Assembly: GCA_018665005.1 (NCBI GenBank)
Contig: JABJEE010000112.1
Span: forward strand, 1 to 28,781
Length of the DNA: 28,781 bases
Source: Flavobacteriales bacterium
GTDB lineage: Bacteria; Bacteroidota; Bacteroidia; Flavobacteriales_D; Crocinitomicaceae
Reading direction: 5' to 3'
Position 1 is the stretch's first letter. Every line of letters begins with the position of its first letter. Shown piece by piece: positions 1 through 8,416 of this stretch. The notes under the pieces were generated by a model that saw nothing but the letters and a program-made list of their open reading frames with translations, was not told where the DNA came from and did no database searches. Both the position numbers and the translations under genes were made by a program.

Positions 1-322
1 AATGCAAGAATCTGGAAAGATCTTGATTACTCCTTTGGCATTTATTCGTGGACGAAGCTTATCCAATATCATGTTTATTATTGATGAGGCCCAGAATTTA
101 ACTCCTCACGAAGTGAAAACGATTATAACTAGAGCAGGAGAAAACACAAAAATTATATTTACAGGAGATGTCCATCAAATTGACACCCCTTATCTTGATG
201 AGAACAGTAATGGTCTTGCCTACCTTATTGATCGACTTACAGGACAGCCATTGTTTTCTAATGTTAAACTTGAGAAAGGTGAACGTTCGGAGTTGGCTAA
301 TTTGGCAAATGACCTTCTTTAA
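1..322 (+). CDS. PhoH-family ATPase, PhoH2/YlaK type (3' fragment)
   Basis: Only the C-terminal 106 or so residues are present; the gene begins upstream of the window and the methionine at position 2 is internal. The fragment carries the PhoH ATPase core: an RGRSLSN segment, a Walker B-like IIDEAQN, and the sensor-like FTGDVHQID. These are followed by the PYLDENSNGLAYL and KGERSELANLA blocks, which are typical of the longer PIN-PhoH (PhoH2/YlaK) proteins rather than the short PhoH form. Members of that group are cytoplasmic ATPases with an N-terminal PIN nuclease domain and proposed RNA unwinding and cleavage activity. The PIN domain cannot be checked here. The gene ends 13 bases before the stop of the convergent methyltransferase gene. 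Family assignment is firm; the PIN-PhoH subtype is inferred from the C-terminal blocks. Confidence 0.88.
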   Translation, partial: MQESGKILITPLAFIRGRSLSNIMFIIDEAQNLTPHEVKTIITRAGENTKIIFTGDVHQIDTPYLDENSNGLAYLIDRLTGQPLFSNVKLEKGERSELANLANDLL

Positions 323-335
323 AAAATGACATAGG

Positions 336-1202
336 TCAGTAAGTTTTAACTTCTGTTTTTTTCTTTTCAATTCTTACCAACTCTCCAAAATATAATTTTT
401 TAGAGGTTTTAGTATTCATGTTGAGTTGACATACCTGCGAAACTCTATCAGGAAAATACATGGAAACAATCTCTTGTAAAGTATTACTATCAACAGATGG
501 AGAATAAGTATTTAGGATTAAAAAACCATCATTAGAAAGTACAGAAGCCCCTGCAGACATTAAGGAATCTATCTGATCCTCTAATTTCCATCGCTCTCCC
601 TTGGCACCCATACCCCAAGCAGGTGGATCCATAATTATGGACTGGTATTTATTTCCTCTTTTTACCTCCCGATTCAGAAACTTTAGAGCATCTTCGTGAA
701 CCCATCGAATATTCAATAGCCTACTCAATTCCATATTCTTTTTCGCCCATGAAATCATAGGTTTTACAGAATCTACATGTATGGTGTCAGCACCCTGATT
801 TCTAGCTGCACAGGAAGCTCCTCCTGTATGGGCAAACAGATTTAAAAATCGATGATCCGATTTGACATTTTCCTTTATGTAGTCCCAATTGATTCTTTGT
901 TCCGGAAATAACCCAAGGTGTTTAAAATTGGTTAATTCAATATGAAATTTTAACCTATCATAAGAAATTATGGCTTTTGAAGGGGCGTTCTTGACGAGTT
1001 GTTTCCAAATGCCTTTTTTCCCTTTTTTTTCAATGAATTCCCAGTGGGCCATCTTGGACCATTCCGAAAATGGAAGACCACTATGAAAATAGGCTTGAAC
1101 CTCAGGTCGTATTGTAATGAGTTTTCCCCAACGTTCTAGCTTACGCCCTCCTCCGGCATCTATAAGCTCGTAATCATTCCAAGGTTGAGTAAATAATTCC
1201 AT
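336..1202 (-). CDS. Class I SAM-dependent methyltransferase, RlmI/RlmK-like fold
   Basis: A 288-residue cytoplasmic protein with a Rossmann-type methyltransferase core in its second half. Motif I is LNLFAHTGGAS (about residues 120-130), an acidic VDSVK at the end of strand 2 sits near 144, and motif IV is MDPPAWG (191-197). The DPP motif and the tryptophan-rich N-terminal half resemble the RlmI/RlmK-type 23S rRNA m5C/m7G methyltransferases, but the N-terminal PUA domain of RlmI is not evident and the target is unknown. The start at 1202 gives an MELFTQPWND N-terminus, with no better upstream start seen. It is the last gene of a minus-strand run following the helical-repeat gene with a gap of only 9 bases, so the two are probably co-transcribed. 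Nucleic-acid methylation is an inference. Confidence 0.8.
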   Translation of the reverse strand: MELFTQPWNDYELIDAGGGRKLERWGKLITIRPEVQAYFHSGLPFSEWSKMAHWEFIEKKGKKGIWKQLVKNAPSKAIISYDRLKFHIELTNFKHLGLFPEQRINWDYIKENVKSDHRFLNLFAHTGGASCAARNQGADTIHVDSVKPMISWAKKNMELSRLLNIRWVHEDALKFLNREVKRGNKYQSIIMDPPAWGMGAKGERWKLEDQIDSLMSAGASVLSNDGFLILNTYSPSVDSNTLQEIVSMYFPDRVSQVCQLNMNTKTSKKLYFGELVRIEKKKTEVKTY

Positions 1203-1211
1203 GAATAAAAG

Positions 1212-1796
1212 TTATCTCATCTTAGGAGACTTTTTACGCCCTCCCATCATTTGAGCCATTCGCATTTGATTCTTCGAAGGAGCCATTTGAAGCTGTTGCT
1301 GCATCGTCTTAATTTGATCTTTCATCATTCCAGAACCGTCTAGCTTTTTTGCTTCAGATAGCAATGAAAGTGCCTCTTTTTTTCTGCCAGTTTGAGCACA
1401 AATACCAGCCAAGTGCATCCTTGCCATGGCATTATCCTCAGGTTTTCTAAGTCCTAAACCAATTGCTTTTCGTAGTTTATTTTCACTACTTGTTGCCATA
1501 CCAGCCTGTTGAGCTCCCATTACGGCTTGTAAGAAAAGAATGTAGGCATGTTGTTTTCTTGGCATAAATTGAGGGTGCGTAATTCGATTGATGTACTTAA
1601 GCGCCTTGTCGGTATTCCCTGTTCTCATCTGATTAAGAGCAAGTATCATGTTTTCATTTCTGAAAAAAGACATCACAACCAATGCAGAAATAAAGATCAT
1701 ACAAATCCCCCATCCCCAATATCCGGTATAAAAAAGATAGGTGTTAAACCCTAAGGTTATAGCTGCGACAATACATCTAATAATAAATCCAATCAT
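1212..1796 (-). CDS. Membrane-anchored TPR-like protein of unknown function
   Basis: A 194-residue protein. Residues 1-45 form two closely spaced hydrophobic segments (ending around VVMSFF). The remainder is soluble and helical, with TPR-like spacing: TGNTDKALKYINRI near 60, a middle helix pair around 85-130 (MARMHLAGICAQTGRKKEAL), and a basic, methionine- and glutamine-rich tail. The tail, near KTMQQQLQMAP and MAQMMGGRKK, is probably disordered. TPR domains usually mediate protein-protein contacts, so a scaffold role at the inner membrane is plausible, but no partner can be named. The start codon lies 2 bases from the stop of the upstream RidA gene, indicating a RidA - TPR - methyltransferase transcription unit. 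I do not recognise a specific named family. Confidence 0.7.
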   Translation of the reverse strand: MIGFIIRCIVAAITLGFNTYLFYTGYWGWGICMIFISALVVMSFFRNENMILALNQMRTGNTDKALKYINRITHPQFMPRKQHAYILFLQAVMGAQQAGMATSSENKLRKAIGLGLRKPEDNAMARMHLAGICAQTGRKKEALSLLSEAKKLDGSGMMKDQIKTMQQQLQMAPSKNQMRMAQMMGGRKKSPKMR

Positions 1797-1798
1797 AA

Positions 1799-2227
1799 TT
1801 AATCAATTGTAGCGATGCATTTTAATTCAATCGCAATAGGTGTGGGTAAAGAGTTTATTTCAACAGTTGTTCTACAAGGACTATTGTCACTAAAATATTC
1901 TGCATAAACTTTGTTGTAAGTATGGAAATCTCTCTTCATATTTACCAAAAAAACAGTTACATCTATAAGCTGTCCCCAGCTCGACCCTGATTCTTCTAGA
2001 ATCACTTTTACATTATCGAATACACTTCTGCATTGTGCTTCAAAGTCAAATTCAATAAAATTACCATTGTGGTCAAGTTTTAGGCCAGGCACCTCTGAAT
2101 CGGTCTGGTTTGATCCTGCAACACGCGGACCAACCCCAGATAGAAATAATAAGTTTCCTGCTCTTCTGGCATGAGGATATAGCCCCACAGGTTTCGGTGC
2201 TTTATTTGTAGAAAATTGATCTGCCAT
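1799..2227 (-). CDS. RidA-family protein (YjgF/YER057c/UK114)
   Basis: A 142-residue cytoplasmic protein of the RidA family, which form trimers that hydrolyse reactive enamine/imine intermediates or related amines to ketone plus ammonia. The signature CRTTVEI near the C-terminus contains the family's substrate-binding arginine (Arg119), and the conserved glutamate lies in IELKCIA (Glu134). The protein is somewhat longer than the classic 125-130 residue RidA and carries the PGLKLDHNGN and FEAQCRSVFDN blocks that I associate with the 2-aminomuconate deaminase-like branch. A role in tryptophan/3-hydroxyanthranilate breakdown is therefore possible but unsupported by neighbours. A TAnnTTTG match lies 24 bases upstream. 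It is the first gene of the minus-strand group. Family assignment is secure; the subfamily is tentative. Confidence 0.88.
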   Translation of the reverse strand: MADQFSTNKAPKPVGLYPHARRAGNLLFLSGVGPRVAGSNQTDSEVPGLKLDHNGNFIEFDFEAQCRSVFDNVKVILEESGSSWGQLIDVTVFLVNMKRDFHTYNKVYAEYFSDNSPCRTTVEINSLPTPIAIELKCIATID

Positions 2228-2250
2228 TGAACTAACGTGTTGTATTTATG

Positions 2251-2258
2251 CAAATATA
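2251..2258 (-). promoter_or_regulatory. Candidate -7 promoter element of the RidA gene
   Basis: Read on the minus strand the sequence is TATATTTG, a full match to the Bacteroidota -7 consensus TAnnTTTG, 23 bases before the start codon. No convincing TTG-type -33 element was found at the usual spacing, so this is only a candidate. Confidence 0.35.
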
Positions 2259-2290
2259 ATACAAGCTTACTAGAAAAGGGTTATTATCAT

Positions 2291-2298
2291 TAACTTTG
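2291..2298 (+). promoter_or_regulatory. Candidate -7 promoter element of porZ
   Basis: TAACTTTG matches TAnnTTTG in the divergent gap between the RidA gene and porZ. It would give a leader of roughly 110 bases before the porZ start, containing the small open frame at 2331-2399. No clear -33 element was seen. Confidence 0.3.
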
Positions 2299-2330
2299 AC
2301 CACGTTTATTATTTGTTTAACCCAAGGAGT

Positions 2331-2399
2331 ATGACTTTAATTTCATGGGTTTCTCAAGTTTTTAAAACAGATGGGGCCAGAAGATTCTATTGTATTTAA
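2331..2399 (+). other. Possible 22-codon leader open frame upstream of porZ
   Basis: ATG at 2331 opens a 22-codon frame ending in TAA at 2397-2399 (it begins MTLISWVSQV). It is preceded by CCCAAGGAGT, an unusually good Shine-Dalgarno-like sequence only one base before the ATG. Bacteroidota rely little on such sequences and the spacing is too short for ordinary use. It ends 15 bases before porZ. It may be a regulatory leader or chance; no homology is claimed. Confidence 0.15.
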
Positions 2400-2414
2400 A
2401 TATATTAAAACTAT

Positions 2415-4748
2415 ATGCGTTATTCCAAGGTGAAAGTATTTGTATTAATCATAACCCTCGTAATGGGAAATTACTTTTGGGCTCAAATTGGAATGGGGCA
2501 ATGGAGACTACACGTTGCTTCAGGTCAGGCTATTGATGTTGCCATTGTTGATAACACCGTGTTTACAGCGTTCAAAAATGGAATATTTGTATACAATAGT
2601 GATACGGAAGAAGAAGAGTTGCTTACTGACATTAACGGTCTTTCAGACATCGATGTTTCAACCATTTATTATGATGAAGTCGAAGGAGCTATACTTGTGG
2701 GCTATGAAAACGGTAACATTGATAAGATCACAAGTGATAACATTTACAATATCCCCGCAATTAAATTGGCCCAAATCCCAAACTCCAAAAGAATAAATCG
2801 ATTTCAGCGATCGGGTGATTTCATCTATGTTGCCACAGATTTTTGTGTATCAAAACTTGACATTCAAAAGGACGAAATTAAAGATACTTATTATCCAACA
2901 AGTGGTAATGAGGCCATCCTAGACTTGAGCTTTGCTGAAGATACTATTTTTGCTTTAACAGCAAATATGCTTAAATATGGCCTCTTGTCAAACCCAGCAT
3001 TACCAGATGAAAGCCAATGGCAAATCGAGACACGACTTCCAATCATCAATGAAAACTCATATACTGAAATTGAGTCGTTTCAAAACCAACTCATTGTGCT
3101 ATTCAAGAAAGACGGATATGGTATGGATAGTGTATTCTATCTCAACAATACAGGTGTGGATTTATTAACAGACGTACCTTTTTCTTTAGAAATAAATTCC
3201 ATTAATATATTAAGCGACTCGTCCTTTGCGGTCAATATGGATGGTGCTATCTACCTTTACAATGACCAGCTTGAAAATATAGCCTCTTACAATTCTAATA
3301 ATATGTACACCTGGATTTCACCATTGAGAACGGTTCGTAATGGTCAAGGAATATGGTCTGCTGATAAAACCAAAGGTTTGTTTTTATTCACTTCCGGTGT
3401 AGGATATAAACGCTATCCCATTGTAGGGCCAACCAATAATGATTTTTATTCAATGGACTGGCAAAAGGATAAACTGGCCATAGCGAGTGGAAGGTTAAAT
3501 GGTAAGCTCCCCTCTTTTAGCACAAATGGATTGCATTTATTTAAAAATGAAGAATGGAGTTTTCACAATGTAACGACAGTTGATGCTTGGGAGGATAAAA
3601 ATATTTGGGATTTTATTGATATTGCTGTTAATCCGGTAAATACAGACGAAGTAGCTGTTTCTTCCTACTCCGAAGAACCTTTGAGCATTTTCAATAATGA
3701 CTCAGTTGAGCTTTTTAATGATCTAAATTCCACACTAAAATTTACTTCAAGTGGAAATGGCTGGTCTCTTGTCTCAGGTGTTTCGTATGATGAATATGGC
3801 AATCTGTGGGCGCTCAATGGTTATACTGAAAACCCCCTGAATGTAAAAGATACAGAGGGGAACTGGAACAATTTTGATTGTGGAGGAAGTGCAAGAAATA
3901 TTTACACAAAAAAGCTGGTTATTGACTTTAACAATCATCTTTGGTTTGCATCATCTGAAAAAGGCCTTTTTGGATACAATTACAATGAGTCATTAACCAA
4001 TTCTTCAGATGATCAATACATTCAACTCAAAACAGGTTCGAGTCAAGGTAACCTTCCCTCTGATAATGTAACTGCTATAGCCGCAGATTTCGATGGGGAA
4101 ATATGGATCGGTACTGATGCTGGATTTGCAATACTATACAATGCGTCTAATGCCTTTGCTGCCAGCCCTGGAGAATTTGATGCTCAAAGGGTCAAAGTGT
4201 CCTTTGAAGGGAATGTAGAATACGTATTAGGCAACACTCATATTACAGATATTGAGGTAGATGGAGGCAATAGAAAATGGGTCTCAACTTTAAATGCCGG
4301 CATTCTACTTCTGAGTCCAGATGGCTCAGAGATTTTAGAACAATTTACTACTGAAAATTCTCCCCTGATTTCAAATAATATATTCGATTTGAAATTAGAT
4401 CAATCAAATGGGGAACTCTATATAATTACAGATAAAGGACTGATTTCATATCGTTCAGATGCCAGTTATGAGGATCCGACCTATGACGGATTTGTGGTTT
4501 TTCCAAACCCCGTAAGACCGAGCTTTTCTGGACCAGTTACCATTCAAGGAATTCGATATAATTCAGATGTTAAAATTACTGATGCCGCAGGAAACCTGGT
4601 TTATAAAACCACATCTAACGGTGGAACGGCTACTTGGAATTGCAAAGCTATAAATGGTGAGCCTGTTGTTACAGGGGTTTATTTTATTTGGACCGCAACC
4701 AACGCAGGTAAAGACAAAAAAGTAGGTAAGGTTCTAGTAATAAAATAA
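2415..4748 (+). CDS. porZ: Type IX secretion system protein PorZ
   Basis: A 777-residue protein with an N-terminal signal peptide (hydrophobic stretch ending near YFWAQ, about residue 24), then GQWRLHVASGQAIDVAIVDN. That opening is characteristic of PorZ, as are the following beta-propeller blades (residues about 30-660, with repeated patterns such as NIWDFIDIAVNP, LWALNGY and IWIGTDAGF). The last 90 residues (about 688-777, beginning FVVFPNPV and ending GKVLVIK) resemble a T9SS C-terminal sorting domain. In Porphyromonas gingivalis PorZ is a surface component of the T9SS attachment complex that delivers anionic LPS to the sortase PorU and keeps its own C-terminal domain. Its presence implies a T9SS that could export the secreted protein at 8417-9892. 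The FkbM methyltransferase gene follows after 3 bases and is probably co-transcribed. Length and architecture fit the family. Confidence 0.87.
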   Translation: MRYSKVKVFVLIITLVMGNYFWAQIGMGQWRLHVASGQAIDVAIVDNTVFTAFKNGIFVYNSDTEEEELLTDINGLSDIDVSTIYYDEVEGAILVGYENGNIDKITSDNIYNIPAIKLAQIPNSKRINRFQRSGDFIYVATDFCVSKLDIQKDEIKDTYYPTSGNEAILDLSFAEDTIFALTANMLKYGLLSNPALPDESQWQIETRLPIINENSYTEIESFQNQLIVLFKKDGYGMDSVFYLNNTGVDLLTDVPFSLEINSINILSDSSFAVNMDGAIYLYNDQLENIASYNSNNMYTWISPLRTVRNGQGIWSADKTKGLFLFTSGVGYKRYPIVGPTNNDFYSMDWQKDKLAIASGRLNGKLPSFSTNGLHLFKNEEWSFHNVTTVDAWEDKNIWDFIDIAVNPVNTDEVAVSSYSEEPLSIFNNDSVELFNDLNSTLKFTSSGNGWSLVSGVSYDEYGNLWALNGYTENPLNVKDTEGNWNNFDCGGSARNIYTKKLVIDFNNHLWFASSEKGLFGYNYNESLTNSSDDQYIQLKTGSSQGNLPSDNVTAIAADFDGEIWIGTDAGFAILYNASNAFAASPGEFDAQRVKVSFEGNVEYVLGNTHITDIEVDGGNRKWVSTLNAGILLLSPDGSEILEQFTTENSPLISNNIFDLKLDQSNGELYIITDKGLISYRSDASYEDPTYDGFVVFPNPVRPSFSGPVTIQGIRYNSDVKITDAAGNLVYKTTSNGGTATWNCKAINGEPVVTGVYFIWTATNAGKDKKVGKVLVIK

Positions 4749-4751
4749 TTC

Positions 4752-5603
4752 ATGTTAAGATTCATCAAACAATTAAGCGCTCGTATCAGAAAATACAAGT
4801 CTGTCCCCGTTGAGTATAGTACGGTTATTTCTAATATGGAGGTTGAAGGGTATGGAATTATTTCATTTGCTCAATGGCAGCATCCCAAGGAAGAACCGAA
4901 AAAAATCACCAAAAAAAACATCGAGTTTTATAAGGGCCTGGGTGTTGAGGGTAAAATTATTATAGATATAGGAACCCATACTGGTGATACAACAGTGCCT
5001 ATGGGGATAGCTGCCGGAGATCGTGGACTAGTAATTGGATTAGAACCAAATAAATATGTTTTTAAAGTTCTAGAAGAAAACATTAGCTTAAATAAATCCA
5101 AAGCGAATATTGATGCTTTTTGTTTTGCAGCTACAGATGAAGATGGCGATTATGTTTTTAATTATTCTGATCCCTCGTTTTGCAATGGTGGATATTTATC
5201 AGAAATAGAAAATAAAAATCACAATCATTTTTATCCTTTAGACGTCAAGGGAAAAAACTTGAGTTTGTTCTTAGAAAATAACTATGCCGACAAAATTGCT
5301 GATATTTCATTGATTAAAATAGATGCGGAAGGCTATGACAAGGAAATTATTAAAACCATTTCAAAAATAATCAGAGAGCAAAAACCTGTATTAATGGTAG
5401 AATGCTATAAAAAACTAAACTTTGATGAACGGGAAGAACTCTTCGATGTTTTAGAAAAACTGAATTATACGCTTTATCGTCTTCTTGATTTTGAATCCCT
5501 AAAAGGTCTGAAAAACATTGACCGCAAACAAATGCATCTCACCAAACATTTTGAGATTTTGGCACTACACGAAGAGTCTGAATTAAATGTGGGTGATCAT
5601 TAA
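4752..5603 (+). CDS. FkbM-family SAM-dependent methyltransferase
   Basis: A 283-residue protein with the FkbM-type fold. The SAM-binding motif IDIGTHTGDTT is at about 71-81, the acidic loop with LEPN at 97-100, and the late motif SLIKIDAEGYDKEII at about 186-200, whose DAEG segment is diagnostic of FkbM proteins. Family members O-methylate sugars, glycolipids or secondary metabolites; the substrate here is unknown. Placement 3 bases after porZ could hint at methylation of a surface glycan such as the LPS that PorZ binds, but that is speculation from adjacency. The N-terminal 50 residues are basic and lack a signal peptide, so the enzyme is cytoplasmic. Its stop overlaps the stop of the convergent 122-residue gene by 4 bases. 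Confidence 0.85.
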   Translation: MLRFIKQLSARIRKYKSVPVEYSTVISNMEVEGYGIISFAQWQHPKEEPKKITKKNIEFYKGLGVEGKIIIDIGTHTGDTTVPMGIAAGDRGLVIGLEPNKYVFKVLEENISLNKSKANIDAFCFAATDEDGDYVFNYSDPSFCNGGYLSEIENKNHNHFYPLDVKGKNLSLFLENNYADKIADISLIKIDAEGYDKEIIKTISKIIREQKPVLMVECYKKLNFDEREELFDVLEKLNYTLYRLLDFESLKGLKNIDRKQMHLTKHFEILALHEESELNVGDH

Positions 5604-5968
5604 TCTGGAATATTCTCGGAATAATACGCATTTGATTTAAAATAATCTAAAAGAGCTTCCTTTATTAAATGTTGTTGTTGGTTAGACTCGATTGCAGGTA
5701 ATTTTTTGATCAACTCAAAATGAGGCCATCCCTCTTCGTCTCTTCCTTTGTATTCATAATACCCAGAAGGAACGAGAAGTGTACAAATTGCAACATGAAT
5801 TAAATCTGTTTTTTCCTGTTTAGAATATTTTTTATGCCCCTGGCCATATTCATTTACCCCTATTAAAAATAGCATGGCGTGAATATCTAAATCCTCTCCA
5901 AACGATTTTTCGAGATGTTTGGTTAGTTTCTGAAAGCGCAATTCAATGTCATGGTCCATTGGGTGCAA
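5600..5968 (-). CDS. Conserved hypothetical protein, 122 residues
   Basis: A small soluble protein that I do not recognise as a named family. It is rich in charged residues and starts MHPMDHDIELRFQKL; the second methionine (Met4) is an equally possible start. Notable segments are DIHAMLFLIGVNEYGQG (about 28-44), which looks like a buried helix with an asparagine-glutamate turn, KQEKTDLIHVAICTLL (about 50-65) and YYEYKGRDEEGWPHFEL (71-87). No signal peptide, membrane segment or catalytic motif is clear. It lies 40 bases downstream of the GH3 gene on the same strand and may be transcribed with it by read-through. Its stop overlaps that of the convergent FkbM gene. The dense, uninterrupted frame between two real genes supports it being coding. 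Confidence 0.6.
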   Translation of the reverse strand: MHPMDHDIELRFQKLTKHLEKSFGEDLDIHAMLFLIGVNEYGQGHKKYSKQEKTDLIHVAICTLLVPSGYYEYKGRDEEGWPHFELIKKLPAIESNQQQHLIKEALLDYFKSNAYYSENIPD

Positions 5969-6008
5969 AGTTAATGCTTGTAGTTAATTAGTGAGCACAA
6001 TGAAAAAT

Positions 6009-8294
6009 TTAATTTAACTCAAAATCAACCATACGTTTTGTTGACGAGTTGGAACCGATAAAGAGAGAAAACGCACCTGGTTCTGCTTCCCATGTTTTTC
6101 GGGCACTGTAAAACTGTAGTAGTTCAGCATCAATGGCGAAAGTAACCTTTCTAGATTCTCCGGGTTTTAATTCTACCAATTCAAACCCTTTTAATTCTTT
6201 CACGGGCCTAATTGAGCTCGCAAAATGATCTCTTATGTATAATTGTACCACTTCTTTCCCTTTAAAATTACCGGTGTTTTTAAGTACTACTGAAGCCTGA
6301 ATTTTGGAATTCATTGATAATGAGTTTGAACTTAATTCAATCTCAGAGTATTCAAATGTAGTATAGCTCAACCCATAACCAAAAGGATACAAAGGGCTAT
6401 TTTTTTCATCACCATAGTGCGACCAAAATACGCTACCTGCATCAGCACCATTAGCACCAGGTCTTCCTGTGTTTTTATAATTATAATACAGTGGCATTTG
6501 TCCGACACTCCTAGGAAAACTCATGGGCAACTTCCCGCTTGGATTGTAATCTCCATATAGAATTTCTGCTATCGCGTTACCACTCTCAGTACCCAGGTGC
6601 CAGGCCTCAACAATAGCGGGAATGTGCCCTTCTGCCCAATTAAGAACCAATGGGCGGCCATTCATTAAGACCAATACAATATTAGGGTTTACCTTATATA
6701 CCTCTTCAAGAAGCTCCTGTTGAAAACCAGGCAAGTCTAATTTGGTTCGGCTCCTTCCCTCTCCTGATTGAAAACCATATTCACCAAGAACCATGACAAC
6801 AACATTAGCTTTTTTTGCCGCTTTTTTTGCCGCTTTAAACCCGCATTTGTCCGTGGTATTAATCTGAACCTCCTCATGGAATGCAGGTATTGAATTCACG
6901 AGCTTTACCCCTTGAGAAAAAATAATTTCATTTTCAGCATAAGATTCCATTCCTTCCAATACAGAAACCGCAGAATTGTTTTCGGCAGCAATTCTCCAAT
7001 TGCCCAACGGGCTGTTTTTATCATCCGCCAAAGGTCCAATGAGAGCAATTTTTTGTCCTTTCTTTTTTAACGGAAGTACATTTCCTTCGTTCTTCAAAAG
7101 AACGATTGATTTTTTGGCCATATCCAAAACACCTGCTCGTATTTCTTCAGAACCCGTCACCTTTTTTTCTCTTTCTTCGTCACAATACTTGAACGGGTCG
7201 TCAAATAACCCAAGCTCAAACTTTACTTTTAAAATCCTTTTTACGGCGTCATTTATTTGCTCTATTTTAATTCGATTCTCTTTTAAAAGAGATTCTATTT
7301 CATTCAAATAAATATAGGATTCCATGTCCATGTCCGAACCAGCATTAATGCCGAGCTCTCCTGCATGATTTTCATCTCTTGCATACCCATGATCTATCAT
7401 TTCCTTTAACGATCCCCAATCTGAAACTATAAAACCATCAAAACCCCATGACTCTTTTAAAATAGTACGTTGTAAATTCTTATCCGCCGTTGCGGGAATT
7501 CCGTTTAAATCGTTAAATGAATTCATAAAAGTTTTAACTCCAGCATCTGAAGCTGCTTTGAATGGTGGTAAAACCATATTATGCAAAGTATTCTCACCAA
7601 TGTCAACAGTATTATAATCTCGCCCGCTTTCTGCAAAACCGTATGCTGCAAAGTGTTTTGCGCAAGCTGCTAAAGTGAATGGAGCACTTAAATCCATGCC
7701 TTGAAATCCTTGGACTCGAGCAATAGAAATCAGACTTCCAAGATAAGGGTCTTCGCCAGCACCTTCCATTACCCGTCCCCAACGAGCATCTCTCGTGATG
7801 TCAACCATTGGAGCGAACGTCCAATTTATGCCTGCAGCAGCGGCTTCTTTTGCGCCCATAGCAGCAGATTTTTTTATGGCTTCTAAATCCCAACTTGCAG
7901 ACTCTGCTAAAGGTATTGGACTAATCGTTTTGTAACCATGAATCAAATCAAAACCTATGATAAGAGGAATACCTAGTCGAGATTCATTGACAGCAATTTC
8001 TTGTACCGCCCTTACCTCGTTAGCTCCCCGAACATTTAACATCGAGCCAACCCAACCTTTTGATAAATGATCATATTTTTCTTTGGCATTCCCCTCCTTT
8101 GGCGAAGGTCCTGTTACATTCCAAAACCCATTATATTGATTCATCTGACCAATTTTTTCTTCTAAGGTCATTTTTGATAATAAATCATCAACCCTCTTAT
8201 CAATCGGTATTTCAATTTCTGTCTGTGACAGAAAACAAAATGGAATTATTAGGATTAGTAATGTTGATAAAAACAGACTTTTAGGGAAAACCAT
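6009..8294 (-). CDS. bglX: Glycoside hydrolase family 3 beta-glucosidase (BglX type)
   Basis: A 761-residue enzyme that should release glucose from the non-reducing ends of beta-linked gluco-oligosaccharides. Residues 1-24 form a Sec signal peptide without a lipobox, so it is probably periplasmic. The GH3 N-domain follows (VDDLLSKMTLEEKIGQM at about 35-51, RWGRVMEGAGEDPYLGS at 171-187, CAKHFAAYG at 211-219). The nucleophile aspartate is Asp292 in GFIVSDWGS. The C-domain (about 390-600) includes GEGRSRTKLDLPG, with the likely acid/base Glu512, and a fibronectin III-like domain ends the protein (about 660-757). Length is normal for BglX. It sits downstream of the secreted glucan-module protein, separated by a strong terminator, so it may have its own promoter or depend on partial read-through. 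No TAnnTTTG element was found in the 122-base gap. Exact linkage preference cannot be read from sequence. Confidence 0.92.
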   Translation of the reverse strand: MVFPKSLFLSTLLILIIPFCFLSQTEIEIPIDKRVDDLLSKMTLEEKIGQMNQYNGFWNVTGPSPKEGNAKEKYDHLSKGWVGSMLNVRGANEVRAVQEIAVNESRLGIPLIIGFDLIHGYKTISPIPLAESASWDLEAIKKSAAMGAKEAAAAGINWTFAPMVDITRDARWGRVMEGAGEDPYLGSLISIARVQGFQGMDLSAPFTLAACAKHFAAYGFAESGRDYNTVDIGENTLHNMVLPPFKAASDAGVKTFMNSFNDLNGIPATADKNLQRTILKESWGFDGFIVSDWGSLKEMIDHGYARDENHAGELGINAGSDMDMESYIYLNEIESLLKENRIKIEQINDAVKRILKVKFELGLFDDPFKYCDEEREKKVTGSEEIRAGVLDMAKKSIVLLKNEGNVLPLKKKGQKIALIGPLADDKNSPLGNWRIAAENNSAVSVLEGMESYAENEIIFSQGVKLVNSIPAFHEEVQINTTDKCGFKAAKKAAKKANVVVMVLGEYGFQSGEGRSRTKLDLPGFQQELLEEVYKVNPNIVLVLMNGRPLVLNWAEGHIPAIVEAWHLGTESGNAIAEILYGDYNPSGKLPMSFPRSVGQMPLYYNYKNTGRPGANGADAGSVFWSHYGDEKNSPLYPFGYGLSYTTFEYSEIELSSNSLSMNSKIQASVVLKNTGNFKGKEVVQLYIRDHFASSIRPVKELKGFELVELKPGESRKVTFAIDAELLQFYSARKTWEAEPGAFSLFIGSNSSTKRMVDFELN

Positions 8295-8369
8295 ATAAAT
8301 AAATTTTTTACTAATGCACCTTAAATTTAACGTTTATTACAATTATGTAGTAAAACTTCTCAATGTAAA

Positions 8370-8392
8370 AATGGGGAGCAAAGCTCCCCATT
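8370..8392 (-). terminator. Rho-independent terminator after the secreted T9SS-substrate gene
   Basis: A perfect 10-bp stem (AATGGGGAGC pairing with GCTCCCCATT) with a 3-base loop. On the minus strand it is followed by a short T-run (the stem's TT plus TTT), 24 bases after the stop of the gene ending at 8417. It is the strongest hairpin seen in any intergenic gap of the window and separates that gene from the downstream beta-glucosidase gene. Confidence 0.8.
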
Positions 8393-8416
8393 CGTATCAA
8401 AAAAAAAATAAAAAAA

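Noticed and set aside
6808..6833. Two 7-T tracts in a repeated GCTTTTTTTGCC context within the beta-glucosidase gene, considered as a phase-variation switch
   Set aside because: They encode an ordinary Ala/Lys-rich helix (AAKKAAKKA) at a variable family position; tracts of 7 are common in this AT-rich sequence and the frame is intact.
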